A stretch of 29,748 nucleotides of DNA from an uncultured Paenibacillus sp. (GTDB lineage: Bacteria > Bacillota > Bacilli > Paenibacillales > Paenibacillaceae). The first letter of the stretch is position 1, and every line of letters starts with the position of its first letter. Below the pieces are notes generated by a model. The model saw nothing but the letters and a program-made list of their open reading frames with translations. It did not search any database and was not told where the DNA came from. Both the position numbers and the translations under genes were made by a program. The DNA is taken from positions 1 through 29,748 of the forward strand of contig CALAWP010000089.1 in assembly GCA_937895345.1 (NCBI GenBank), given 5' to 3'. Positions 14,425 to 21,469 of this stretch are shown here, one piece after another.

Positions 14425-15746
14425 CGTTCGTGGAATCCCGGCAGCAGCAGCACGTCGATCCGCTCTCCCGCCGCCGCACCCCTCGATCCGGAAGGAATGA
14501 CGGCGAGGCCGTCGGCCTCCGCGATCGACGCCATCATGCTGGATTTGGCAAACGCAAGCGGATCGGCGGCGATCAAGCCGTCTTCGTCCTGATGCAGCCG
14601 GCAGCGAATGAATCTCCGGTGAGGGCTGCCCTTGCCGATATCCGAGACGAGACGAGCCTTCACCAGCTTCGGCAGCGGCCGGGCAGCGCCCTGCAGCCGA
14701 AGGAGAGCCGGGCGGGCAAACAGTTCGAAGCCGACAAAGCAGGCTCCGGGATTGCCCGACAGCGACAGCAGCAGCTTCCCTCCGACAACGGCGGCGGAAG
14801 TCGGGCTGCCCGGACGCATGGCCACCCGGTTGAACAGGACATGCGACGGCCGGCCAAGCTCCTCTTCTCCATTCGGGAAATAACGGTCCAAATGCCGCAG
14901 CAAATAGGCGATCGCGTCGTAATCGCCTACGGAGACGCCGCCGGTCGTTACGATAAGATCGGCGTCCCGAACGGCGCCGGCGATGGCGGCCGCGACGGCG
15001 CCGGGCTCGTCCGGCAGCGAGCCGCGAAGCGCCGCCTCGGCGCCGCACTGCTCCGCCAGCGCCGCGATCATGCAGCTGTTGCTGTCGCGGATTCGTCCCG
15101 GCTCGAGCGGCGCCCCGACCGGCAGCAGCTCGCCGCCGGTCGCAAAAACGGCGACGCGCGGACGCCGATAGACGGGCACCTCGGCGTAGCCGAAGGCGCC
15201 GAGCAGCGCGATATGGCCCGGCCGGATGAACGTGCCGGGCTCCGCCAGCGGGCTCCCCAGGCGAAATTCCTCGCCTTGGGGAGCCACGTTCTGGCCGGGC
15301 CGGGCGGCGGCTTTGATCCGCACCGCCGCCTCTCCGCCGGCCAGAGAAGCCTCTGCGGTCTGCTCCAGCATAACGACCGCATCGGCCCCTTCGGGCAGCG
15401 CCGCGCCCGTCATAATGCGCACGGCGCCGCCCGGCTCCACGGCCGCGCGGGCGAGTCCGCCCGCCGCGACCGCATCCAGGACGCGAAGCGTCGCCGGAGC
15501 GTCCGGCGACGCCAGCGCCGTATCCGCCGCGCGCACGGCATAGCCGTCCAGCCCCGAGCGCGCGAAGGGCGGCCAGTCGCTGGTCGCCGCAAGCGGCAGC
15601 GCCAGCCGCCGGCCGCCGGCTTCGGCGAGCGGCACAAGCTCGCTCGCCGTCCCCGCTTCCGCAGCGGCAATGACCCGCCGCTGCGCCTCCTCCACCTGGA
15701 CGATCGGCCGGTTGAACCGTCCCCCGTCATAACCCGCACTCCACAT
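14418..15746 (-). CDS. moeA: molybdopterin molybdenumtransferase MoeA
   Basis: This 442-aa enzyme inserts molybdate into adenylylated molybdopterin to give the molybdenum cofactor. Family motifs appear in order: SGLDGYAVRA (usually S-x-MDGYAV; Met is replaced by Leu), MTGAALPEGADAVVMLEQT, FATGGELL, DSNS, TTGGVSVGDYD, and LSLSGNPGACFVGFELFARP near the C-terminal domain. The frame is open to 15770, but the ATG at 15746 has GGAGGAG at five to six bases and gives MWSAGYD, so it is preferred. The gene is divergent from mobB, the other molybdenum-cofactor gene here, with about 190 bp between starts. It overlaps the 3' end of the plus-strand hypothetical gene. Other cofactor genes are not in the window. 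Confidence 0.93.
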   Translation of the reverse strand: MWSAGYDGGRFNRPIVQVEEAQRRVIAAAEAGTASELVPLAEAGGRRLALPLAATSDWPPFARSGLDGYAVRAADTALASPDAPATLRVLDAVAAGGLARAAVEPGGAVRIMTGAALPEGADAVVMLEQTAEASLAGGEAAVRIKAAARPGQNVAPQGEEFRLGSPLAEPGTFIRPGHIALLGAFGYAEVPVYRRPRVAVFATGGELLPVGAPLEPGRIRDSNSCMIAALAEQCGAEAALRGSLPDEPGAVAAAIAGAVRDADLIVTTGGVSVGDYDAIAYLLRHLDRYFPNGEEELGRPSHVLFNRVAMRPGSPTSAAVVGGKLLLSLSGNPGACFVGFELFARPALLRLQGAARPLPKLVKARLVSDIGKGSPHRRFIRCRLHQDEDGLIAADPLAFAKSSMMASIAEADGLAVIPSGSRGAAAGERIDVLLLPGFHERQ

Positions 15747-15933
15747 GCGCTCTCCTCCGTTCCGTTCCATTCCCGCTCCCCGAGATCATTTAGATGTTTA
15801 TCATTGTATCATAGAGCCCGACCCGGCGCTCGCCGATGTTTCGCCCAAGGGCCCTTCCCTTAGACCCGGCGGCGCTGTTATGATGAAACAAAACGGTATG
15901 CGCTTCATAGTTAAGCAAGGAGGAACCGGCACG

Positions 15934-16506
15934 ATGCCGAACCATATCCCCGACGATAGCCGCAGCGCCGCGGCGAACGGACGCCGTCCGGCGGTCATTC
16001 AGGTCACCGGATACAAAAACGCCGGCAAAACCGAGTTGGTTTGCCGGCTGATCGACTATTATAAACGCGAATCGCTGCGGGTCGGCACGATCAAGCACGA
16101 CGCCCACGACTTCGACATGGACAAGCCCGGAACGGATACGTGGAAGCATCAGCAGGCCGGGGCGGACATGACGGCCATTACGTCGCCGCATCGCACCGTC
16201 CTGATCCGCCGATCGCCCGAAACGCTGGAGCGGCTCGTAGCGGCTATGTACGAAGCGGATCTGCTGCTCGTGGAAGGCTTCAAGGAAGCGGACTACCCGA
16301 AGCTGGTTCTTCTGCGCCGCGAAGCCGACCTGCCGTTGATCGGCGCAAGCAGCCATCCCGTCGCCTGGGTCGTCTGGCCAGAAATCGAACGCTCGGCGGC
16401 GCTGCGAGCCGCGCTCGAAGCCGCGCCCGGAGCCTCCTCCGTCCCCCTCGTATCGATCGATCATGTCGAAGAGATGGCGCGGCTTATCCGGCCTTATCTG
16501 TCCTGA
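15934..16506 (+). CDS. mobB: molybdopterin-guanine dinucleotide biosynthesis adaptor MobB
   Basis: This is a 190-aa GTP-binding P-loop protein that assists MobA in attaching GMP to the molybdenum cofactor. The Walker A motif GYKNAGKT is at residues 26-33, followed by the family segments VGTIKHDAHDFDMDKPGTDTWKHQQAGA and LLLVEGFKEADYPKLVLLR. The frame is open for 63 codons upstream, but the ATG at 15934 has AAGGAGG about ten bases upstream and gives a normal family length. It is divergent from moeA and convergent with the LiaR-type gene, whose stop is only 11 bp away. The clustering with moeA supports the assignment. Confidence 0.92.
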   Translation: MPNHIPDDSRSAAANGRRPAVIQVTGYKNAGKTELVCRLIDYYKRESLRVGTIKHDAHDFDMDKPGTDTWKHQQAGADMTAITSPHRTVLIRRSPETLERLVAAMYEADLLLVEGFKEADYPKLVLLRREADLPLIGASSHPVAWVVWPEIERSAALRAALEAAPGASSVPLVSIDHVEEMARLIRPYLS

Positions 16507-16517
16507 CCGGCAAGCCG

Positions 16518-17198
16518 TTATTCCGCCAAACCGTGCTTGTGGGCGTAAATCGCCGCCTGCGTGCGGTCTTCGACATGCAGCTTGTTGAAGATGTTCGTAA
16601 TATGAAACTTCACCGTCTTCACTCCGATAAACAGCTCGTCGGCAATTTCCTGATTGGACTTGCCTTCCGCGAGCCGCTTCAACACGTCCATTTCGCGTTC
16701 CGTCAAATCGTCGTGGAACGACGGCTGCTCCCGTTCCTTCGGCTGGCGGAACCGGTTCATCATCTTGGCCGCGACTTGCGACTCCAGCACCGATTGCCCG
16801 CGCGCCGCCGCCCGGATCGCTTCGGCGATCTCCTGCGCCCGCGACGTCTTGAGCAAATAGCTGAACGCTCCCGCTTCGATAACCGGATACAGCTTGCTGT
16901 CGTCCAGATAGCTCGTCAATACGATCACTTTGCAATCCGGATGCTGCTCCAGCAGCTTGGCCGTCGTCTCGACGCCGTCCATCCCGTCCATCACCAAATC
17001 CATCAGCACCACATCGGGCTTGTACGCCTGGGCCAGCCGAATGCCGTCCGTTCCGTTGCTTGCCTCGCCCACTACTTCAATTCCTTCTTCCGTATCCAAC
17101 ACCGCCGCCAAGCCGATTCTGACCATTTCATGATCGTCGACCAACAGCACCTTGATCGGCTGATCGAACTGCTCTGTACCGCTCATTCCCGACAACAC
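16518..17198 (-). CDS. LiaR/VraR-type response regulator (NarL/LuxR family)
   Basis: This is a 226-aa two-component response regulator. The receiver domain (about 15-130) has the DD pair in LLVDDHEMVR, the phospho-acceptor Asp67 in VVLMDLVMDG and the conserved Lys in YLLKTS. The C-terminal LuxR helix-turn-helix reads LTEREMDVLKRLAEGKSNQEIADELFIGVKTVKFHITNIFNKL. It is the last gene of the envelope-stress operon, 49 bp after its kinase, and close in style to LiaR of Bacillus and VraR of Staphylococcus, which respond to cell-envelope damage. Candidate starts are GTG (17198), TTG (17195) and ATG (17186); AGAGG is best placed for the TTG. The likely target is its own operon promoter. Confidence 0.9.
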   Translation of the reverse strand: MLSGMSGTEQFDQPIKVLLVDDHEMVRIGLAAVLDTEEGIEVVGEASNGTDGIRLAQAYKPDVVLMDLVMDGMDGVETTAKLLEQHPDCKVIVLTSYLDDSKLYPVIEAGAFSYLLKTSRAQEIAEAIRAAARGQSVLESQVAAKMMNRFRQPKEREQPSFHDDLTEREMDVLKRLAEGKSNQEIADELFIGVKTVKFHITNIFNKLHVEDRTQAAIYAHKHGLAE

Positions 17199-17247
17199 CG
17201 TCCTCTTTCTCGCTATCTCCTATCCGCTGCCATGGCGAATCGTCGGC

Positions 17248-18267
17248 TTAGATTCCGCCGCCGCTTCGGTCAGCGGCCTGCGGCCGTTCCATCGGCACCC
17301 ACAGATGAATCGTCGTCCCTTGGCCGGGCTCCGAGATCATCCGCAAGGAGCCTCCAAGCTCGTTGACCCGCTCCTCCATCGTCAGAAGTCCGTAAGATGT
17401 TTGTTTTTTCGCTTCCAGATCGAACCCGATGCCGCTGTCCTGAAGCGTCATATGGACGTTGTCGTCCACGCGCTGCAGCGAAATGTACATGCTGTCCGCC
17501 TTCGCGTGACGAAGCGTATTGGACAACGCTTCCTGCGCGATGCGGAACAGATGGTCCTCCGCCTGCGGCGGCAGCGAGATCGATTCGTCGACCTCGAGCG
17601 TAATCGCCATCGGCACCTTCTGCTTCAACTCGTCCACCAGTGCCGTCAGCGCCTGCCCCAAATTTTTGCCGTCCAGATGAACCGGTCTCAAATGAAGCAG
17701 CAGCGCCCTCATTTCCGATTGCGCCACCGCCGCCATTTCTTCAATCAGCTGCACCTGGCGTTTGGCTCTCTCCCAATCCCGTTCGATCGTGCGGCCGACG
17801 GCCGTCGCCGTCATCGAGATGGCGAACAGCTGCTGGCTTACGGCGTCATGCAGCTCCCTCGCCAGCCGTTGTCTTTCTTCGATCACCGCCGTGAACCGCA
17901 CCTTTTCCGTCCATTGCGGATCGTTGCCTTCGGCTTCCCTTGCTTCGGATTCGTCGCCCTCACGGTCGAGCGTGACGGCAAACGACCGCTTCAGCTGCTG
18001 TTCGCTAAGCCGCTTCAGCGCCGCCTTCAGCTTCGAATTTTGCAAATAGCTGTTGACGGCCGCCGCCGCGAGCCCCGCTCCGACGACGACCAGCCCCGCC
18101 ACCGCCCATACGCCCTGCAGCGTAAACATCTCGATGACGCCGGTCCCTTGCAGCACGATGGCGGCGAAGCCGGCGATAATGAGCAGCCACAGCACGGTTT
18201 CCGCCAAATTTTTTTTTCTTGCTTTCCGGTCTTGCTCCTTGCCGTTCTTGTCCCGCTCCGCTTGCAT
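17248..18267 (-). CDS. LiaS/VraS-type sensor histidine kinase
   Basis: This is a 339-aa membrane kinase. Two transmembrane helices (about 24-40 and 52-72) with a very short extracellular loop mark an intramembrane-sensing kinase. The HisKA_3 dimerisation and phosphoacceptor box is ERQRLARELHDAVSQQLF, with His140. The HATPase domain follows: FRIAQEALSNTLRHAKAD (N-box), DSGIGFD (G1) and YGLLTMEERV. The stretch between the membrane and kinase parts (about 80-120) is charged. The ATG has GGAG about ten bases upstream. It lies in the operon between the second pspA gene and the regulator. The short loop and architecture match LiaS; no LiaF partner is encoded nearby, so signal input probably comes from the PspC/DUF5668 proteins of the operon (inference). 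Confidence 0.88.
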   Translation of the reverse strand: MQAERDKNGKEQDRKARKKNLAETVLWLLIIAGFAAIVLQGTGVIEMFTLQGVWAVAGLVVVGAGLAAAAVNSYLQNSKLKAALKRLSEQQLKRSFAVTLDREGDESEAREAEGNDPQWTEKVRFTAVIEERQRLARELHDAVSQQLFAISMTATAVGRTIERDWERAKRQVQLIEEMAAVAQSEMRALLLHLRPVHLDGKNLGQALTALVDELKQKVPMAITLEVDESISLPPQAEDHLFRIAQEALSNTLRHAKADSMYISLQRVDDNVHMTLQDSGIGFDLEAKKQTSYGLLTMEERVNELGGSLRMISEPGQGTTIHLWVPMERPQAADRSGGGI

Positions 18268-18356
18268 CGGATCACAGCTCCTTATTCAGTTCCGGCCTAT
18301 AACGCAGGAAAGAGCAGACCGAATGTCCGGTCCGCTGCTTGCCTGATCGCTGCCGA

Positions 18357-19055
18357 TTATTCCGCTTCGGAAGCCGTTCTTCCGTTCAGCTTGTTTTTGA
18401 GAGCTTGCAGCTGCTCATCCACCTTCATGCGGCGCTCAAGATCGGCCGGGCTGGCCGGCGCGGACGAGCTTCCGTTGTAGGAATACGGGCTGCGCATAAC
18501 GTCGGCTTCCGCTTCCATTTGCATAATTTTTTCTTCCATCCGGTAGAAGCCGCGCGATGCCGTGCTGCTGTCGATCGTATGGCTCGACGCGAGCTGCGCC
18601 ATTTGCTTCTGGGCTTTCGCCACTTGGGCGCGGGAAGCAAGCTCGTTGCGCTTATTGCGAAGCTGATAGAACTCTTCTTTCATGTTGTGCAGCTGAGCCA
18701 TCAGCTCTTCCGCCTGCGCCTTCGCTTGCAGATGGAGACCGCTGTATTCCGTTGTCTTCTGCTCGAAGTACAGCTTCTCTTCCAGCAGCTTGCGCGCCAG
18801 CTCTTCCTGGCCGGCTCTCAGCGCGGCTTCCGCCTTCGATTCGCGGTCCGCCGCATTGCGGGAGGCATCGTCAAGGTATTGCTTCATCCGGCGTTCGTTC
18901 GTCATTTGCTTGGCGACGGTCACTTCCGCCTGATGAATCTCGGATTCCATGTCCCTCAAGTATTGGTTCAGCATTATAACCGGATCTTCCATTTTGTCAA
19001 GCATCTCGTTTACCGACGCCTTCGTCATGTCTTTCATTCTTTTAAAGATTCCCAT
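18357..19055 (-). CDS. PspA/IM30 family protein (second copy)
   Basis: This 232-aa coiled-coil protein is of the PspA/LiaH/Vipp1 (ESCRT-III-like) family, which binds and stabilises the inner membrane under stress. The N-terminal amphipathic helix MGIFKRMKDMTKASVNEMLDKMEDP is typical. A long coiled coil runs from about 25 to 145. The later part (about 165-205) includes MEEKIMQMEAEADVM and a short Ser/Ala/Pro linker. The C-terminal helix ERRMKVDEQLQALKNKLNG closes the protein. It lies three bases after the pspC stop, indicating translational coupling, and 90 bp before the kinase gene. It differs clearly from the other PspA in this operon, so the two may form mixed assemblies. Confidence 0.93.
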   Translation of the reverse strand: MGIFKRMKDMTKASVNEMLDKMEDPVIMLNQYLRDMESEIHQAEVTVAKQMTNERRMKQYLDDASRNAADRESKAEAALRAGQEELARKLLEEKLYFEQKTTEYSGLHLQAKAQAEELMAQLHNMKEEFYQLRNKRNELASRAQVAKAQKQMAQLASSHTIDSSTASRGFYRMEEKIMQMEAEADVMRSPYSYNGSSSAPASPADLERRMKVDEQLQALKNKLNGRTASEAE

Positions 19056-19057
19056 AA

Positions 19058-19531
19058 TTATTGTTCTCCCTTCTCATGTTTCGCAAGTTTGGATTTTAAT
19101 TCTTCGATTTCGCGCCGCAGCGCCTTTTTTTCCAGATCGTCCATCATGCTGTCGAACTCGGCCCCGGCTTTTGGGCCCGGCTGCGGGTTTTGCGCGCCCC
19201 AGCTTTGCTGCGGCGGCGGATTGTAAGAGCCTTGGCCTCCAAATCCGCCGTTGTAGCCGCCTCCCGGAGGCGGAAAGCCGCCGCCGTAACCGTGAGGTCC
19301 GTGTCCGCCGGGTCCGTAGCCGTGCGGTCCGTAACCGCCGTGCAGCGGCGGTTCCTTCGGCACGACGAGGGCGGCCAGCACGTAAACCACGATAACGAAT
19401 CCGCTGGAAAAGATCGTAACGACGATGAGCAGCACCCTAAGCAGTGTGGCGTCCACGTTCATATATTCGCTCAACCCGCCGCACAGGCCGGTCAGCTTCT
19501 TGTCCCGTCTGGAGCGATAGAACTTTCTCAA
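19058..19531 (-). CDS. PspC-domain membrane protein with Gly/Pro/His-rich linker
   Basis: This protein has 157 aa. The PspC domain is at about 1-60: RKFYRSRRDKKLTGLCGGLSEYM, then a transmembrane helix (LLRVLLIVVTIFSSGFVIVVYVLAALVVP). A Gly/Tyr/His/Pro-rich linker with repeats such as GPHGYGPGGHGPHGY spans about 65-115. The C-terminal helix (about 130-157) reads KALRREIEELKSKLAKHEK and resembles the C-termini of the two PspA proteins of the operon. The start is the TTG at 19531, which overlaps the upstream pspA stop as TTGA and has AGAGGG about nine bases away; a TTG three codons earlier is in frame but poorly spaced. PspC proteins sense or transmit envelope stress and recruit PspA. Confidence 0.87.
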   Translation of the reverse strand: MRKFYRSRRDKKLTGLCGGLSEYMNVDATLLRVLLIVVTIFSSGFVIVVYVLAALVVPKEPPLHGGYGPHGYGPGGHGPHGYGGGFPPPGGGYNGGFGGQGSYNPPPQQSWGAQNPQPGPKAGAEFDSMMDDLEKKALRREIEELKSKLAKHEKGEQ

Positions 19532-20217
19532 GACGTCCAACCCTCTTTCTGCAGCTTGCGTTTCATCTCCGCAAGCTCGCGTTCTACGGTATCGTCGGCG
19601 GCTTTGCCGTAACCGACGCCCTGCATGCCGCTGCCCATTCTGCGGATGTCCCGCAAGCTTTTCGCTTCCATCTCCATATCGGAGATCCGGTCCTCCATCC
19701 GCCTGAACACCGTTCCCGGCTGAGCGCCGTTCTCGCCGACACCGCCGTACAGCCGGTTGTTCAAGCGCTGCTGCAGCCGAAGCGATTCCATCCGCGCCAT
19801 GTAATACTCGCGCTTGTCATATACCGTCTGGTATTCGCTTCGGAGCTGGCGCAGCTGCTCTTCCAGCTCCATCGTATTGGCCCTGCTTTGCTCGTACAAA
19901 TCTTTATATTGCGCGGCCCGTTCCTCGCAGCTCGCTTTTTCCTGCAGCGCCAGCCGCGCCATGTTTTCCTCGCCGGCCTTGAGCGCCGTCATCGCTTGCT
20001 GCTCGCGCCGTTCCTTTTGCTGCTCCGCCTGGAGCCATTGCGCTCTCAAATGGTTGCTGTGACCCGCATATTGCTGATACAGGCGCTCGGCTTGTATAAT
20101 GTCTTCCCGGGTCGCCCATAGAAACTGATCGATCATGCGTACCGGATCTTCCGCTTTTTCCAATCTTTCGTTCAACGTTGCTACCGTGATGTCGCGAATG
20201 CGCCTTACAATGCTCAT
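19528..20217 (-). CDS. PspA/IM30 family protein (first copy)
   Basis: This is a 229-aa PspA/LiaH-type protein. The N-terminal helix MSIVRRIRDITVATLNERLEKAEDPVRMIDQFL is of the PspA type. The coiled coil runs to about residue 140 (rich in Gln, Glu and Arg, for example QAEQQKERREQQAMTALKAGEENMARLALQEK). A Gly-rich stretch lies at about 152-166 and again at 195-207. The protein ends with VERELAEMKRKLQKEG. It follows the DUF5668-like membrane gene by 16 bp, and its stop overlaps the pspC start by four bases (TTGA), so both are co-transcribed. In Bacillus, LiaH is the major target of LiaR; this gene occupies the same place directly after the LiaI-like gene. Confidence 0.92.
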   Translation of the reverse strand: MSIVRRIRDITVATLNERLEKAEDPVRMIDQFLWATREDIIQAERLYQQYAGHSNHLRAQWLQAEQQKERREQQAMTALKAGEENMARLALQEKASCEERAAQYKDLYEQSRANTMELEEQLRQLRSEYQTVYDKREYYMARMESLRLQQRLNNRLYGGVGENGAQPGTVFRRMEDRISDMEMEAKSLRDIRRMGSGMQGVGYGKAADDTVERELAEMKRKLQKEGWTS

Positions 20218-20233
20218 CTATTCTCTCCTCCTG

Positions 20234-20530
20234 TCAGTACGATCTGCGGCTTCCGTTTTTGAACAATGCCAAGCCGCCGGCGATAAGACCGATCGCGAGC
20301 AGCAGCATCAGGAATCCGCCGAGCTTGCCCATCAGCAAGATCGCCCCGAACACAATCAGCGTGCCTCCGATTATCTTTTTGTTGTTCACCCATCCCAGCA
20401 CGCCGAATCCGATCAGTATAAACGGAAGCAGCATGCCGAAGATCGCCCCGAGATTAATGTTCAGAAAGTTAAGTACGGCCAATCCGCCAACGATAACCAG
20501 CAATACGCCCAAAGCGCTTTTTCCATTCAT
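20234..20530 (-). CDS. small membrane protein, LiaI/DUF5668 (LiaF-TM) type
   Basis: This 98-aa protein is almost all transmembrane: hydrophobic segments lie at about 6-22, 28-46, 50-67 and 70-90 (for example SALGVLLVIVGGLAVLNFLNI and GAIFGMLLPFILIGFGVLGWV). The C-terminus is basic and short (KNGSRRSY). The pattern matches the DUF5668 or LiaI/LiaF N-terminal transmembrane domain. In Bacillus, LiaI anchors the PspA homologue LiaH at the membrane. The gene is first in the envelope-stress operon and directly upstream of pspA, which supports that role. AAGGAG lies about 13 bases before the ATG, rather far, so expression may be moderate or the start may differ slightly. Confidence 0.8.
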   Translation of the reverse strand: MNGKSALGVLLVIVGGLAVLNFLNINLGAIFGMLLPFILIGFGVLGWVNNKKIIGGTLIVFGAILLMGKLGGFLMLLLAIGLIAGGLALFKNGSRRSY

Positions 20531-20614
20531 TAGGATCTCTCAGCTCCTTTCTTGCATTAGAATTTTTTCATGAACCTCTGCGGCTTACTTGTTGCCTCGT
20601 TTGCCTATGTCCTT

Positions 20615-20620
20615 AGTATA
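20615..20620 (-). promoter_or_regulatory. candidate -10 element of the Psp/Lia operon
   Basis: On the minus strand TATACT lies about 85 bp upstream of the first gene of the operon. The -35 region 17 bp further upstream (TTTTGC) is poor, as expected for a promoter needing an activator such as the operon's own LiaR-type regulator. I could not identify the regulator's binding site with certainty. Confidence 0.35.
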
Positions 20621-20708
20621 GATGGTTTAACCCCCCGGCAAAACAGACCTTCGGCCGTTTTTGCACTGGACCTAAGTCGAGGCGCGCGCCGGTCTTAAGG
20701 GGCGGAAT

Positions 20709-20722
20709 TGGTCGGCCGACCA
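20709..20722. promoter_or_regulatory. 14-bp perfect palindrome in divergent intergenic region
   Basis: TGGTCGGCCGACCA is a perfect palindrome directly upstream of TATATT (20723-20728), a possible -10 element of the plus-strand NlpC/P60 gene. It also lies about 90 bp upstream of the candidate promoter for the Psp/Lia operon. It is a candidate operator; the protein is unknown. Confidence 0.4.
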
Positions 20723-20795
20723 TATATTACAGCTTAAAACGGTTACAAAACCTGTGTTACGGTAGTTGTACCAAACACAGGAGGTGCAGCAAAAG

Positions 20796-21359
20796 ATGAA
20801 ACTAAACGTGTGGCAAAAAACGATGGCAGCCGGCGTCGTATCGGCCGCCTTGCTGACGGCGGGCGCCGCGCCTCTCCCAATAGATCATCAATCCGGACAC
20901 GCCTACGCCGCGTCCAAATCTTCCGAGGTCGAAGCGGTAATCCAACTGGGCGGCCAATATCGCGGAACGCCGTACGAATTCGGCTCGAACCGCAGCACGA
21001 CCAGCACGTTCGACTGCTCCGACTTCGTCAAGCATATCTTCAACAAAGCGGCAGGCGTCAAGCTGCCGGGCTCGTCGGCTACGCAAGCCGCTTACGTAAA
21101 GAAACACTCGGACGTCAAAACGAGCTGGTCGAGCCTGGAGCGCGGAGACCTCGTCTTCTTCATGTCGTATAAAGGACCAAACATATCCGGTTACTCCGGC
21201 GTCGACAAATCGAAGCAACAAGTAACCCATGTCGCGCTTTATCTCGGCAACGGCAAAGTGCTCCACACGTATTCCCCGCAAAGCGGCGGCGTCAGAATCG
21301 ACTCGGTCAAAGGCAAGCATTGGGAATATCGGATGCTCTTCGGCGGCAGCGCGCTGTAG
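20796..21359 (+). CDS. secreted NlpC/P60 family peptidoglycan hydrolase
   Basis: This is a 187-aa exported cysteine peptidase that probably cleaves gamma-D-Glu to diaminopimelate bonds in peptidoglycan. A signal peptide (about 1-40, basic NVWQK start, hydrophobic AAGVVSAALLTAGAA, possible cleavage after AYAA) precedes a single NlpC/P60 domain. The catalytic Cys74 is in STFDCSDFVKHIF, His145 in VTHVALYLGNG, and His157 in VLHTYSP may be the third residue. No binding domain such as LysM or SH3 is present. The ATG at 20796 has AGGAGGTG nine bases upstream; an upstream in-frame TTG at 20766 has none. It is divergent from the Psp/Lia operon, tying wall remodelling to the stress operon by location only. 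Confidence 0.93.
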   Translation: MKLNVWQKTMAAGVVSAALLTAGAAPLPIDHQSGHAYAASKSSEVEAVIQLGGQYRGTPYEFGSNRSTTSTFDCSDFVKHIFNKAAGVKLPGSSATQAAYVKKHSDVKTSWSSLERGDLVFFMSYKGPNISGYSGVDKSKQQVTHVALYLGNGKVLHTYSPQSGGVRIDSVKGKHWEYRMLFGGSAL

Positions 21360-21394
21360 CTTCATCGCGACGCGAACGAAGGGCTCGTCAATGC

Positions 21395-21440
21395 AAAAGC
21401 CGTTCCCCTCGCAGGAAGTTCTGCGGAGGAACGGCTTTTT
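21395..21440. terminator. bidirectional Rho-independent terminator
   Basis: A long stem has AAAAGCCGTTCC on one side and GGAACGGCTTTT on the other, extended by an inner near-complementary CTCGCAG/CTGCGGAG region around the loop GAAGTT. T-tracts flank it on both strands (TTTTT after the stem on the plus strand, TTTT on the minus strand). It sits between the convergent NlpC/P60 and solute-binding protein genes and can serve both. Confidence 0.85.
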
Positions 21441-21469
21441 GCTTCATTTCTTCTTATTGGCCCGTCGTC

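Noticed and set aside
13695..15863. 722-codon open frame on the plus strand
   Set aside because: It runs over the hypothetical gene in another frame and over moeA in antisense. The protein is Arg/Gly-rich without motifs, while both overlapped genes are coherent.
20742..20775. WalR-type direct repeat (TGTWAH-N5-TGTWAH) upstream of the NlpC/P60 gene
   Set aside because: TGTTAC is present, but the second half-site does not match at five-base spacing. Only a poor match at six bases exists.
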